DNA of 64,000 bases. Source: Gammaproteobacteria bacterium (GTDB lineage: Bacteria; Pseudomonadota; Gammaproteobacteria; DSM-16500). This document shows, one piece after another, positions 7,084 to 15,461 of the stretch. A model generated the notes under the pieces. It was not told the DNA's origin. It made no database searches and was given only the letters and a program-made list of their open reading frames with translations. Every line of letters begins with the position of its first letter. Positions within the stretch are counted from its first letter, which is position 1. Where the stretch lies: contig JAJPGW010000012.1 in the NCBI GenBank assembly GCA_021325575.1, forward strand, positions 62,001-126,000, written 5' to 3'. A program made the position numbers and the translations under genes.

Positions 7084-9438
7084 CTGAAAAAAATTTTTCG
7101 CATTTTTGTAAAAATTGTCTTCTTTTTTATCCTATTTCTAATTCTGGTGATAGGGGCTGCAGTCGCTTTATTGCCAATGATCAGGCATTTTGAGGCGCAA
7201 ATAACTCAAAAAATCAGTGTTTCCCTGGAACGCCCGGTAATAATTGGTCAAATAAATGGATATTGGTCAGGAATACATCCATGGGTAGAGTTGGATGATT
7301 TTACTATCTTAGACAATAATCAAACCTCCAAATTAGTCCAAATACAAAAAATAAAATTGGGCATCAATATTCTTTCCAGTTTAGTCCATCGTCAGATAAT
7401 GGTGAATGATGTCATCATAGACGGTAGTCAACTGGTGATCCGAGAATTACCGGATAATAAAATCAGTGTCAATGACATTGTTCTTCCCAATCAATCATCG
7501 GATAACTCATCCAATAATTTAGCTTATTTAAAAAATATTAATTATTACTTAAGTAACGTCGATTTAACTTGGGAAAGAGCAGATAAAACTTCAGTATCAT
7601 TGCATAATGTTCATGCTTCCTATGCTTATCCTACAACACAAATTAGTAGTGAAAATTTAATAATTCATTTGCCGGCACTATCAGAACCGCTCGTGTTTGA
7701 AAAGTTAAATGGTAAATTATTTCTGGATTATCCCAATTTTAAAACATCCGATGTGACATTGCAGTGGTTTGGCAAACCGATGTTAATTAACATTGATTCC
7801 AAACGTTCCAATGATCAAAATCGCAGTATTAATGTAGACATTAGCGGAACGTTGCCCGTCACGGAATTAGCTAAAAACCAAAATTTAACTTTAGTAAACA
7901 AAATAGCTCGGGGAAGCGCCGATTTTAAAGCAAATTGGCAACTGTTAAAACAAGACCAGAAAATACAAAATATTTTTACTTTTGATTCCGATTTGCAAGG
8001 AATCGAATTCATTTTACCGGGATCGTTTAAGAAATTGAGTACAGAAATATATCCCAGCCATCTAGTTATCACTACTTCCGATAATCAAATGACAATTATT
8101 GCAAATTACGAAAAAAAACTGAGTGTAGCATTGCTATTAGAACAAAATTCTCAGCATAGTTGGACTATACCTTCAGGTGATATTTTGTTTGGGGGATCGA
8201 ACGCTTCTTTACAAAATCAAAAAAATATTGTTGTGCGGGGAACGATTCCACATTTGGATCTGGCAGAGCTTGTGCAATATTTTTATTTAAATGAATCCAA
8301 TCATAATGCATCGACGAACCTAATTAAAATTAATAATATCGATATTAATTTCGACAATTTATTTATCGCCGGCTTCCCCTTGCATGCAACTCGAATTGAA
8401 GCCAATACACTTAATCATGGCTGGTCAGTTCGGCTGATGAGTCGAGACATCAGTGGCAAACTAATTATTCCTGAAAATTTCGCATCGACTCCACTGAAAA
8501 TTGATTTTGATCATTTCTATTTATCATCCGCTACGCTGACATCGATGGAAAAATCCAGTTCCGATAATGGAATTCAACCTTCCCAAATTCCTTCGCTTAA
8601 TATTACTTTTAAAAACTTTTATTATGATAAAAATAATTTAGGAAAAATTCAAATCGTCACCACTCGAAAAGGTGATTCATTTATAATTGATAAATTTACT
8701 GTTAACGATTGGAATGTTAGCCTTTCCATGACAGGCCATTGGGATGGAAGAGGTACTCAAAGTACTACACTTTGTGGTCATGTTAAAACTTGTGACTTCG
8801 GTGAATTTTTAAGAGAGTGGGAATTATCTGAAAGCTTAAAAGGATCAAAAGGTAAGGTAGATTTTACCCTTCGTTGGCAAGGGCCTCTTTACAAAATCAA
8901 TCTAGGTAAACTGAATGGCAATCTGCTATTTAAATTAGAAAATGGTGTTATCTTAGATGTAGTGAGTAAGAAAGTTGAAATGCTTGGAAGATTTTTAAAT
9001 GCCATCAGTATTGATTCACTGCAACAATTGTTTTCTAAACCGTTTGGTTCAATTGCGCCAAACCGTGGTGGATTTGATTTTGATGTAGAAGAGGGCGGTG
9101 TCAATATCATCAATGGAAATGTATATACCGAAAATTTTTATTTGCATGGCAAACTGGCTCAAGTCAAAGCACAAGGTCGAATTGGCTTAGTAAAACGAGA
9201 TTATGATTTATATGTCGTGATTACACCCTTTTTAACTGCCTATTTGCCAGCCTATTTAGCATTAGGCCCCGGTATTATTATGCAAAAAGTGATTTTGGTT
9301 TCAGATAAATTAACCGGTGGGCTGTTGAATGGATTATTCAGAATAAATTACCATGTGACAGGAACATGGAGTGATCCCCATTACGAAAAAGTATCAAATG
9401 TGCCTGAGCGTCATTCTCAAATGCAATATTCCTGGTAG
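7084..9438 (+). CDS. yhdP: YhdP/AsmA-like protein (short form), probable non-canonical start codon
   Basis: The protein belongs to the YhdP (TIGR02099)/AsmA-like group, inner-membrane-anchored bridge-like proteins thought to move phospholipid toward the outer membrane. It has an N-terminal signal anchor, a long beta-strand repeat region and a C-terminal AsmA-type segment with VDFTLRWQGP at about residue 590 and FDFDVEEGGV at about 650. With 784 residues it is shorter than E. coli YhdP (about 1270). The first ATG/GTG/TTG-type codon is GTG at 7147, but that start would cut off the Lys/Arg-flanked hydrophobic anchor and has no ribosome-binding site. The frame is open back to the TAA at 7069-7071. 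AGGAAG at 7071-7076 lies 7 bases before CTG at 7084 (MKKIFRIFVKIV..., then hydrophobic) and 4 before ATT at 7081. I therefore choose CTG. Confidence 0.75.
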   Translation: MKKIFRIFVKIVFFFILFLILVIGAAVALLPMIRHFEAQITQKISVSLERPVIIGQINGYWSGIHPWVELDDFTILDNNQTSKLVQIQKIKLGINILSSLVHRQIMVNDVIIDGSQLVIRELPDNKISVNDIVLPNQSSDNSSNNLAYLKNINYYLSNVDLTWERADKTSVSLHNVHASYAYPTTQISSENLIIHLPALSEPLVFEKLNGKLFLDYPNFKTSDVTLQWFGKPMLINIDSKRSNDQNRSINVDISGTLPVTELAKNQNLTLVNKIARGSADFKANWQLLKQDQKIQNIFTFDSDLQGIEFILPGSFKKLSTEIYPSHLVITTSDNQMTIIANYEKKLSVALLLEQNSQHSWTIPSGDILFGGSNASLQNQKNIVVRGTIPHLDLAELVQYFYLNESNHNASTNLIKINNIDINFDNLFIAGFPLHATRIEANTLNHGWSVRLMSRDISGKLIIPENFASTPLKIDFDHFYLSSATLTSMEKSSSDNGIQPSQIPSLNITFKNFYYDKNNLGKIQIVTTRKGDSFIIDKFTVNDWNVSLSMTGHWDGRGTQSTTLCGHVKTCDFGEFLREWELSESLKGSKGKVDFTLRWQGPLYKINLGKLNGNLLFKLENGVILDVVSKKVEMLGRFLNAISIDSLQQLFSKPFGSIAPNRGGFDFDVEEGGVNIINGNVYTENFYLHGKLAQVKAQGRIGLVKRDYDLYVVITPFLTAYLPAYLALGPGIIMQKVILVSDKLTGGLLNGLFRINYHVTGTWSDPHYEKVSNVPERHSQMQYSW

Positions 9439-9480
9439 AATAAACATAAAATCGAATAACATGCATCGTAGGTATATTAA

Positions 9481-9840
9481 ATGACAAATCAAAATGATAA
9501 TACTGAAAAATTATTTTCATACGGGACATTACGCTATGAATCCGTGCAATTAGCTACTTTTGGCCGGTTGTTAAAAGGGACCCCTGATATTTTGAGTGGT
9601 TTTAATTTATCAATGTTAGAAATTAAAGACAGCGACGTAATTAAAAAAAGTGGCGAAGCCGCGCATCCTATTCTTAAATATACTGGGAATCAACAGGATC
9701 AAGTAACCGGTTTTGTTTTTGAAATCACTTCTGATGAATTAAAACAAGCTGATTTATATGAAGTGGATGATTACAAACGCATTAGTGTACAGCTAAATTC
9801 TGGGATTGATGCGTGGGTTTATGTCGCTGCAAGCTCCTAG
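9481..9840 (+). CDS. Gamma-glutamylcyclotransferase (AIG2-like) family protein
   Basis: A 119-residue single-domain protein of the GGCT/AIG2/YtfP fold. It has the substrate-loop motif SYGTLR at residues 13-18, a central strand with HPILKYTG, and a C-terminal segment VTGFVFEITSDELKQAD followed by YEVDDYKR, typical of the family. Members release 5-oxoproline from gamma-glutamyl amines or peptides; small bacterial members are often of unknown substrate. It follows the yhdP-like gene after 42 bases on the same strand and could be read through from it. No terminator is seen after it before the convergent ankyrin gene. Confidence 0.82.
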   Translation: MTNQNDNTEKLFSYGTLRYESVQLATFGRLLKGTPDILSGFNLSMLEIKDSDVIKKSGEAAHPILKYTGNQQDQVTGFVFEITSDELKQADLYEVDDYKRISVQLNSGIDAWVYVAASS

Positions 9841-9860
9841 AATTACAAAATCTTAAAAAA

Positions 9861-10796
9861 TTACTGAATACTGCATTGTTGTCGTTCACGAGCGGGAACG
9901 GTCAATCCTCGCGCCTTCATGGCGTTTTGAATAAGCGCTTCACACTCGCTATCTTCTTTTGATAAGTCGAGCGGCATTCTGCCTTGGTCATCTTTAATCC
10001 TCAGATCAGCATTTGCAGCTAACAAAAGTTTTACACAATTGGTTCGATTATTTTGAGCAGCCGCATGTAACGCTGTTTCACCAGAAGACATTGTTTGATA
10101 ATTAACATTAGCCTTTGCATCTAGCAATAATGCAACGCAGTTATCTTTGCCATGAACCGCGGCCAGAATGAGTGGTGTATTGCCCATTCCTTCGCACATA
10201 GCAAAAAGCTCGCCTGTGCCACAACCACCCCAGCCAACGGGATCGACTTTGGCCTTATTGTTGAGCAATAATTTCATCATTTTTGCGTTGCCCATGTAGG
10301 CACATTCATGCATAAAAGTAGGATTGTAGCCAATCCCAGGATATTCTTTTTCTTCAATTTCCTGATTCACGTCCACATATTTGATAATACGAGCAGCATA
10401 CATTTCGTAGCCATTTTTAAATGCTTCAATAAAAAGCGCTCTCTGTTCTTGTTTAGAAGTTGCAGGATTTTGTATGGCATTTCGAATTTTTAACCATAGG
10501 AGATAAGCCCTGGCATAAAATTGTTTATAGTTTTCCTGGTCTTTCCGTTTAGGCTCTTCCGTGATATCTTTTAAGACTAAGTTCATCCAATAAGAATTGT
10601 CGTAGTGTTGTGTTACAAAACAGACTTCTTCTAAAGCAGCCAACTCTTTCGCTTCCAAAAAACCACTAACAGTTTTTTGAATAACGGGTAGGAATTTTTT
10701 TTGAGCTTTTTTTATTTGAACTGGAACAACCAAGGACTTCATTTCAAATCCATTTGATTTATGTTCAGTTTTTTCAGGTTTTTTTCGAATATTCAT
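9861..10796 (-). CDS. F-box/ankyrin-repeat protein with C-terminal CaaX-like motif, candidate host-directed effector (AnkB-like architecture)
   Basis: A 311-residue soluble protein. Residues about 35-76 fit an F-box: FLPVIQ, then SGFL, KELAAL, EEVC and a Trp at 70 followed by a Leu (pattern LP...FL..L..L..VC...W..L). Residues about 155-290 carry roughly three ankyrin repeats, the clearest being GMGNTPLILAAVHGKDNCVA and GETALHAAAQNNRTNCVK. The last four residues are C-S-I-Q, a legal CaaX prenylation box (the Gln is typical for farnesylation). F-box, ankyrin and CaaX together is the architecture of Legionella pneumophila AnkB, which is farnesylated by the host and recruits the SCF ubiquitin ligase. 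Secretion and function are inferred. The N-terminal 30 residues are Lys-rich. The gene is isolated and lies beside a toxin-antitoxin pair and an IS element. Confidence 0.8.
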   Translation of the reverse strand: MNIRKKPEKTEHKSNGFEMKSLVVPVQIKKAQKKFLPVIQKTVSGFLEAKELAALEEVCFVTQHYDNSYWMNLVLKDITEEPKRKDQENYKQFYARAYLLWLKIRNAIQNPATSKQEQRALFIEAFKNGYEMYAARIIKYVDVNQEIEEKEYPGIGYNPTFMHECAYMGNAKMMKLLLNNKAKVDPVGWGGCGTGELFAMCEGMGNTPLILAAVHGKDNCVALLLDAKANVNYQTMSSGETALHAAAQNNRTNCVKLLLAANADLRIKDDQGRMPLDLSKEDSECEALIQNAMKARGLTVPARERQQCSIQ

Positions 10797-10885
10797 AATG
10801 ATTGGGTCTTTTTGAGTTACTAAGATTATTCATCTAATTCTATATAAGTTTCATTTTTATTCAATCCGTAAAAAATACGCATTAA

Positions 10886-10914
10886 TTGACAAAATTAATA
10901 ATTGATGCTATTTT
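10886..10914 (+). promoter_or_regulatory. Probable vapBC promoter
   Basis: TTGACA (10886-10891) lies 17 bases before TATTTT (10909-10914). The region contains short AT-rich inverted repeats (TTAAT...ATTAA around 10882-10900) that could be the VapB operator. A perfect TATAAT at 10917-10922 lacks a correctly spaced -35. Confidence 0.4.
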
Positions 10915-10947
10915 ATTATAATATGACATTTTTTAGGAACGTGACAT

Positions 10948-11193
10948 ATGATTGAATATAGGACAAAGATTAGTGAAAATGGCAGAATTATCGTTCCTGC
11001 TGTTTTACGCAAACAACTTCATTTGCGTCCCGGGGAAGAATTAGTGATCCAAGTCGAGAATGATGAGCTACGCATTTATAGCGTGCAGCATGCCCTAAAA
11101 AAAGCTCAAAATCTCGTCAGAAAATACGCAAAAAATAAAAATCTGGTACAACAATTAAAATCGATGCGTAATGAGGATTTAGATAATGAATAA
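10948..11193 (+). CDS. vapB: VapB-type antitoxin, AbrB/SpoVT swapped-hairpin DNA-binding protein
   Basis: An 81-residue protein whose first 45 residues form an AbrB-fold domain: YRTKISENGRIIVPAVLRKQ followed by LRPGEELVI, the classical signature of AbrB/MazE/VapB antitoxins. The C-terminal half is Lys/Arg-rich and helical and would wrap the toxin. The ORF overlaps the toxin start by 8 bases, so the pair is translationally coupled. By analogy with the family it neutralises the PIN toxin and represses its own promoter. Confidence 0.85.
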   Translation: MIEYRTKISENGRIIVPAVLRKQLHLRPGEELVIQVENDELRIYSVQHALKKAQNLVRKYAKNKNLVQQLKSMRNEDLDNE

Positions 11194-11575
11194 AAAAATC
11201 GTTTTGGATGCATCCGCCTTACTTGCCTTATTAAATCAGGAAAAAGGCTTTGAAAGGGTGGAATCGGTATTATCAAATGCTTTGATGTCCAGTGTAAATT
11301 ATTCAGAAACGCTTGCGGTATTGAATCAAATCGGGATGCCTGAAGAAGAAGCCAGAGAATTAACTCATGCGATAATTCACGATATTATTCCTTTTGATAC
11401 CCAACAAGCGCATAAGGCAGCAATATTAAGAAAAAAGACCCAACCTTATGGTCTATCATTAGGTGATCGCGCATGCCTCGCGCTTGCAGAACAATTAAAA
11501 GCAGATGTATTAACAGCGGATAAAGTATGGGCTAAATTAGCTTTAGATACTATTAACATAGAAATAATTCGTTGA
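11186..11575 (+). CDS. vapC: VapC-type PIN-domain ribonuclease toxin
   Basis: A 129-residue PIN-domain protein. The four acidic residues that bind Mg2+ are visible as Asp8 (VLDASALLA), Glu41 (YSETLAV), Asp94 (LSLGDRACLAL) and Asp112 (VLTADKVW), so the nuclease should be active. VapC toxins cut tRNA or rRNA and stop translation when the labile antitoxin is lost. The gene is coupled to the AbrB-type antitoxin by an 8-base overlap, and a short hairpin follows it. Confidence 0.88.
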   Translation: MNKKIVLDASALLALLNQEKGFERVESVLSNALMSSVNYSETLAVLNQIGMPEEEARELTHAIIHDIIPFDTQQAHKAAILRKKTQPYGLSLGDRACLALAEQLKADVLTADKVWAKLALDTINIEIIR

Positions 11576-11580
11576 CTCAC

Positions 11581-11604
11581 TTCCAGTATTGAAGATTACT
11601 GGAA
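11581..11604 (+). terminator. Hairpin downstream of vapC
   Basis: A perfect 8-bp stem (TTCCAGTA/TACTGGAA) with an 8-base loop sits 6 bases after the vapC stop. No T tract follows, so termination would be weak. Confidence 0.3.
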
Positions 11605-11620
11605 TCAGAGAATACTCCTC

Positions 11621-11638
11621 AAAGGTACATTCAAATCT
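11621..11638. repeat. 18-bp direct repeat, left copy (includes IS left end)
   Basis: AAAGGTACATTCAAATCT here is identical to 12717-12734 just outside the other end of the IS30 element. The left copy contains the first 15 bases of the element. Confidence 0.8.
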
Positions 11639-12716
11639 GAAATGCAACTGATGAGTTTTTTATAGTACGCTTTTTTTCTTCAAATGCAATCTCAAATGCC
11701 TCATGGGGTGTTAAATAACCCAAATCCTTTCTAGGACGATTATTTAGTTCTTCCATGATCAATTTTAACTGTAATTCTTCAATTTCACTAAAATCGGTAC
11801 CTTTAGGAAAATATTGTCGTAGTAATTTATTAGTATTTTCATTTAAACCACGCTCCCAAGATGAATATGGATGCGCAAAATAAAAATCTGCATTTAATTC
11901 TTGTTTAATTTTAAGATGGTGTGCAAACTCAATGCCATTATCACCAGTGATCGTTAAAACCAAATTAGAAATTGGTTTCAAGCTATCAATTATCGCTTTA
12001 CCGACAATGCTTGGCTTTTTACTTTCGACCTTCGTGAAAACACATTTCTTCGTAACGCGCTCAACTATTGTAACAATAGCATTTCGTCTATTTTTGCCGA
12101 TCACAGTATCAATTTCCCAATCACCCACACGTTCTTTGGCATCGACAATCTTTGGACGATCATCGATAAATATACGATCTTTAATTGGGCCTCTGTTTCG
12201 CGGATGTCCATATCGTTTTTTATATTTTCGGTTTTGATGTCTTAAATGAAGATATAATTTTCCACCATCTTCTTTATCTTTTAGGATAAATTGATAAATC
12301 CTCTCATGGCTAATTGAGAACAATTTGTGTTTTTTTGCATATCCACTGATCTGCTCAGGACTCCATTTTTTTTGAATTTTTTCTTTAACTAATTCTTTGA
12401 TTTTTTCGTCAAATTTATAATATGTTCTAGTTGTTTTTCGCCTGTGATCGCAAAACATTCCGCTTGCCCAGGAAAATAACCATTCCAGCGGGTATTTCTT
12501 TTAAACTCGCGACTAATTGTGGATTTGTGAACTCCAATGGATTTAGCCATTTCGACCTGATTGAATCCTGCTTTCCAGAGATCATAAATATGGTATCTTT
12601 GTTCCTTGGTTAGCTGCTTATGTCCCACGACAAACTCCTATTGTCCAGATAGGTTTGCCGTATCATAACAGCTAACCTATTGTTTATAAGAGTTGCGATT
12701 CAAAATTGAATGTAAG
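11624..12716 (-). mobile_element. IS30-family insertion sequence with frameshifted transposase
   Basis: An element of about 1.09 kb. Imperfect 26-bp terminal inverted repeats match at 20 of 26 positions: left end 11624-11649, right end 12691-12716, sharing TACATTCAA and GCAACT. The three bases AAA flank both ends (11621-11623 and 12717-12719) and fit the 2-3 bp target duplication of the family. The single transposase gene fills the element, and its stop codon lies within the left repeat. Exact ends are uncertain by a few bases, because a copy of the left-end sequence also lies immediately outside the right end. Confidence 0.75.
11631..12628 (-). pseudogene. IS30-family transposase, disrupted by a one-base deletion
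   Basis: The N-terminal 79-codon frame (12628 to 12389) has the helix-turn-helix of IS30 transposases: KEQRYHIYDLWKAG and KSTISREFKRN. The C-terminal frame (12458 to 11631) has the DDE nuclease: VGDWEIDTVIGK (first Asp), TGDNGIEF (second Asp) and WERGLNENTNKLLRQY (Glu), plus the LNNRPRKDLGY tail. Homology passes from the first frame (QAECFAIT) to the second (RRKTTR) near 12443-12446, where one base is missing relative to an intact gene. IS30 transposases are normally one ORF, so this copy is probably dead. A -1 ribosomal frameshift at the nearby GAAAAAC run is possible but less likely. Confidence 0.85.
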
Positions 12717-12734
12717 AAAGGTACATTCAAATCT
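12717..12734. repeat. 18-bp direct repeat, right copy (outside IS right end)
   Basis: This is a perfect copy of 11621-11638. It may be a pre-existing target that resembled the IS end, an unusually long target duplication, or the remnant of a tandem IS copy. Confidence 0.8.
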
Positions 12735-12853
12735 TGGATGTCAATTTGTGGGGCTTAAGATTTTGCCTGCTAGTCAATGATCAAACCATACAGCTACCCT
12801 TGCAATAATGGAAATTTTTATATAATTATTATAAGGAGACCAGGAACCTGAGT

Positions 12854-14431
12854 ATGACAAACAACTTAAACTCCCTCAATTTAAATATAGCCGAATATTG
12901 TCTTGATCAAAAAAACCAAGAATGCCCAAATAAAAATGCTTTAATCATTGTGGACAGTCTCGACTCAGCACGTGTTTTCACTTATCGTGCCTTATATGAA
13001 TCTGTCTGTTGTTTAGCTGCGGGATTTAAAAAATTACAATTACCTCGCTTCTCGGTCGTTTGTATTCAGGCCGTAGATAGTTATGATCTCATCCTATCAT
13101 TTCTTGGTGCACTTGCAGCTGATTTAGTGCCAATCACGTTATTACTTTCCCTCAGTGAAGAAGGTGTTAACTACATACTCAAACATTCACAGGCTCGACT
13201 CTTTTTGCAGTTAAACTCAACAAAACATGATTTTCAAATTCCGAAAAACTGTCGCAGTATGTTAATCTCTGATTTTAATTTATTAAAAGAATCAACATTC
13301 GAGCCCTTGCATACCAGCAGTTTATGGAATGATCCCGCTTTTATTTTCTATACCTCTGGCAGCACCGGCACCCCAAAAGGAGTCTTGCATGCTCATCGAT
13401 CACTAATCGGTCGGAAACCCAGTTTAGAATATTGGCTTGATCTCAATGCCAACGATATTGTGATGCAAACAGATAATCTATGTTGGACTTATTCCATGTT
13501 TACAGGTCTATTAGACCCACTCATGGTAGGGGCAACCGCACTTATCTACAATCCCTCCAATACATCAGCGTTAGCAGAAGACGCGACAAGTGGAGCCTTG
13601 TGGCTTCAATTAATTCAGAAATATAAAATTACGGTGCTTGCTTCTACACCCGATATTTACAGTACTATTTTAAATGATGCAGATAGTAAGAATATTCAAA
13701 TACCGACTCTGCGCTTGGCCGGTTCAGCAGGCTCATTGCTGGCGAATGAAGTACAGCAAAACTGGAAAAAACGTTTTGGCACGATTATTTACATTGCTTT
13801 AGGCATGACGGAACTATCTACATTTATTAGCACCGGGAATCGGATTCCGCCTCGTCAGCACAGCATAGGAAAAATTCAACCTGGACGAAAAGTCACCCTG
13901 CTGCCGCTTAATGGTGGATTTGAATCTGTTCCGGATAACGAAGAAGGCATTCTTGCCATTCACAAAGATGAATTAGGATTCATGCTAGGTTATTTGGGCG
14001 AAAGTATAGGTCGGAATCCAAATTATCGAGGTGATTGGTTTTTAACTCAAGATATCTTAAGCCGAGATCAAGATGGGTATCTCACTTATTTTGGTCGTGT
14101 CGATTCGATTGTAAAAGTCAATGGCGGATTTCGAGTTTCCCCTATCCAAGTCGAAGATGTCATTAAATCATGCAAACACGTGAAAGACGCAGCATGTGGA
14201 ACAATTTTTAATGAAAAAAATAAAACTGATGTCTTAGTGGCATATGTAGTTAGTGATCAACCTAATCAACAAACAGCGAAATTAATACGACAACATCTTG
14301 TGGCCCATTTGAGCGATTACAAAATACCCCAAATATTATTTTTTGTTGAGGCACTCCCCTTTAATGCTCGTGGAAAAATCATAAGAAGTAAGCTAGCTGA
14401 ACTAAAACCACTTATGCAAGATGGTCAATAA
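12854..14431 (+). CDS. AMP-forming acyl-CoA synthetase/ligase (ANL superfamily)
   Basis: A 525-residue adenylating enzyme. It has the ATP-binding P-loop FYTSGSTGTPKGV at 165-177, the A5 motif GMTELS near 318, the A8 hinge (GDWFLTQD, then YFGRVDSIVKVNGGFRVSP) near 396-435, and the C-terminal catalytic Lys in NARGKIIRS. It would activate a carboxylic acid to an acyl-adenylate and probably to the CoA thioester. The sequence resembles benzoate/acetate-type ligases more than long-chain FadD, but the substrate is unknown. It starts 120 bases after the IS30 remnant behind AGGAACC. No partner gene is adjacent: the next gene is convergent. Confidence 0.85.
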   Translation: MTNNLNSLNLNIAEYCLDQKNQECPNKNALIIVDSLDSARVFTYRALYESVCCLAAGFKKLQLPRFSVVCIQAVDSYDLILSFLGALAADLVPITLLLSLSEEGVNYILKHSQARLFLQLNSTKHDFQIPKNCRSMLISDFNLLKESTFEPLHTSSLWNDPAFIFYTSGSTGTPKGVLHAHRSLIGRKPSLEYWLDLNANDIVMQTDNLCWTYSMFTGLLDPLMVGATALIYNPSNTSALAEDATSGALWLQLIQKYKITVLASTPDIYSTILNDADSKNIQIPTLRLAGSAGSLLANEVQQNWKKRFGTIIYIALGMTELSTFISTGNRIPPRQHSIGKIQPGRKVTLLPLNGGFESVPDNEEGILAIHKDELGFMLGYLGESIGRNPNYRGDWFLTQDILSRDQDGYLTYFGRVDSIVKVNGGFRVSPIQVEDVIKSCKHVKDAACGTIFNEKNKTDVLVAYVVSDQPNQQTAKLIRQHLVAHLSDYKIPQILFFVEALPFNARGKIIRSKLAELKPLMQDGQ

Positions 14432-14444
14432 AAATAGCAAGCTA

Positions 14445-15353
14445 CTAATGGTTAGACCATACAAATCGAGCGGACTCATTGAAGTCATTATCAAATAAAA
14501 TATAGCCATTTGAATTCAGATCTTCATTCGCGGGATCTGTGTACATAAATATAAATTTCGTTTGTCCATCATGATCCAAATCAGCCCTTTCGATAAGGTT
14601 CATGCCGGCGCCAAGAAATTTGACATCCGAATTTTTGGAAATATAAAACCAATTTGGAATAGTAGACAAATAAGTATTTTTTGATTTCGAATTATTTTTA
14701 ATTAATACATTTAGTATTAATCCATGATTTTGGGATCGATAAGACTCGAGTACTTTAATATTTTTTTCGGAAGTATTTTTTATGGATTTCAGCACGAGTG
14801 CTGTTTCATCTGGCGTTACTTTTGAAAGCTTCCAATCTTCGGGGTCATTAAAATTTTTCTCTGAATTTTCAGAAGCTGAAATCAGAACTAAAGGCTTATG
14901 ATCCATTTTTATCAATGGAAATTGTAGATTTTTTGTGGGCGGTAATAAAAATTGACTTGGTAATTTACCAACAATTTCTTGTACTCCAATATCTCGATAC
15001 AATTTTGGGGTGTATTGCTGACTTTTAAGTGTGCCTAAATAGTTTTGATTATTAATGACATTCCAAGTCACCTGTTTAGGATAATATTTTGTCGAATTGG
15101 TCAATTCATCAAAATTATCAAAGTTGGTTTTCATTGCTTGCCAAGTATTATTATCCTTGACAAAAACAATACGAACTCGCGGATTGATCGAGTCATGGCC
15201 AACTTCACTTGACCATTGTTTGTTATTAAAATTTTCTAAAATACCGATAAATAGAGGGGTACTGGCAAGAACATTGATTGGAACAAAAATAATAAGAAAA
15301 TTAGCTATTATTGATAAATAAATGAATTTGAGTAAATTTTTTTTTCGTAGCAT
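14445..15353 (-). CDS. Secreted hypothetical protein, 302 aa
   Basis: Not a family I recognise. A signal peptide covers residues 1-30 (Lys-rich start, hydrophobic core, cleavage plausible after VLAS). The mature part is beta-rich and polar, with Trp at regular intervals. Two Asp/Asn/Gly loops near residues 256-285 (DLDHDGQ and DLNSNG) resemble Ca2+-binding loops of the FG-GAP/EF-hand-like type. It is therefore probably a periplasmic or exported protein that may bind Ca2+. It is convergent with the acyl-CoA ligase (13-base gap) and divergent from the flavin reductase. Confidence 0.65.
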   Translation of the reverse strand: MLRKKNLLKFIYLSIIANFLIIFVPINVLASTPLFIGILENFNNKQWSSEVGHDSINPRVRIVFVKDNNTWQAMKTNFDNFDELTNSTKYYPKQVTWNVINNQNYLGTLKSQQYTPKLYRDIGVQEIVGKLPSQFLLPPTKNLQFPLIKMDHKPLVLISASENSEKNFNDPEDWKLSKVTPDETALVLKSIKNTSEKNIKVLESYRSQNHGLILNVLIKNNSKSKNTYLSTIPNWFYISKNSDVKFLGAGMNLIERADLDHDGQTKFIFMYTDPANEDLNSNGYILFDNDFNESARFVWSNH

Positions 15354-15389
15354 ATGAGATGCGCCTTATAAAGCCATTATAGTTAATTA

Positions 15390-15418
15390 TTGGTATTAAA
15401 TATAACATATACTATATA
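15390..15418 (+). promoter_or_regulatory. Promoter of the flavin-reductase-like gene
   Basis: TTGGTA (15390-15395) and TATATA (15413-15418) are separated by 17 bases, about 45 bases upstream of the ATG at 15462, which has GGAGACG in front of it. Confidence 0.5.
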
Positions 15419-15461
15419 AATAACTCCAGGCCAAGCTAACTATTTATGGAGACGAACCCTC

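Noticed and set aside
11621-11638. 18-bp direct repeat as a simple long target-site duplication
   Set aside because: If the 18 bp were the duplication, the remaining ends would no longer align as inverted repeats; the alignment with TACATTCAA inside the element is better. It is kept as a finding because this cannot be settled from one copy.
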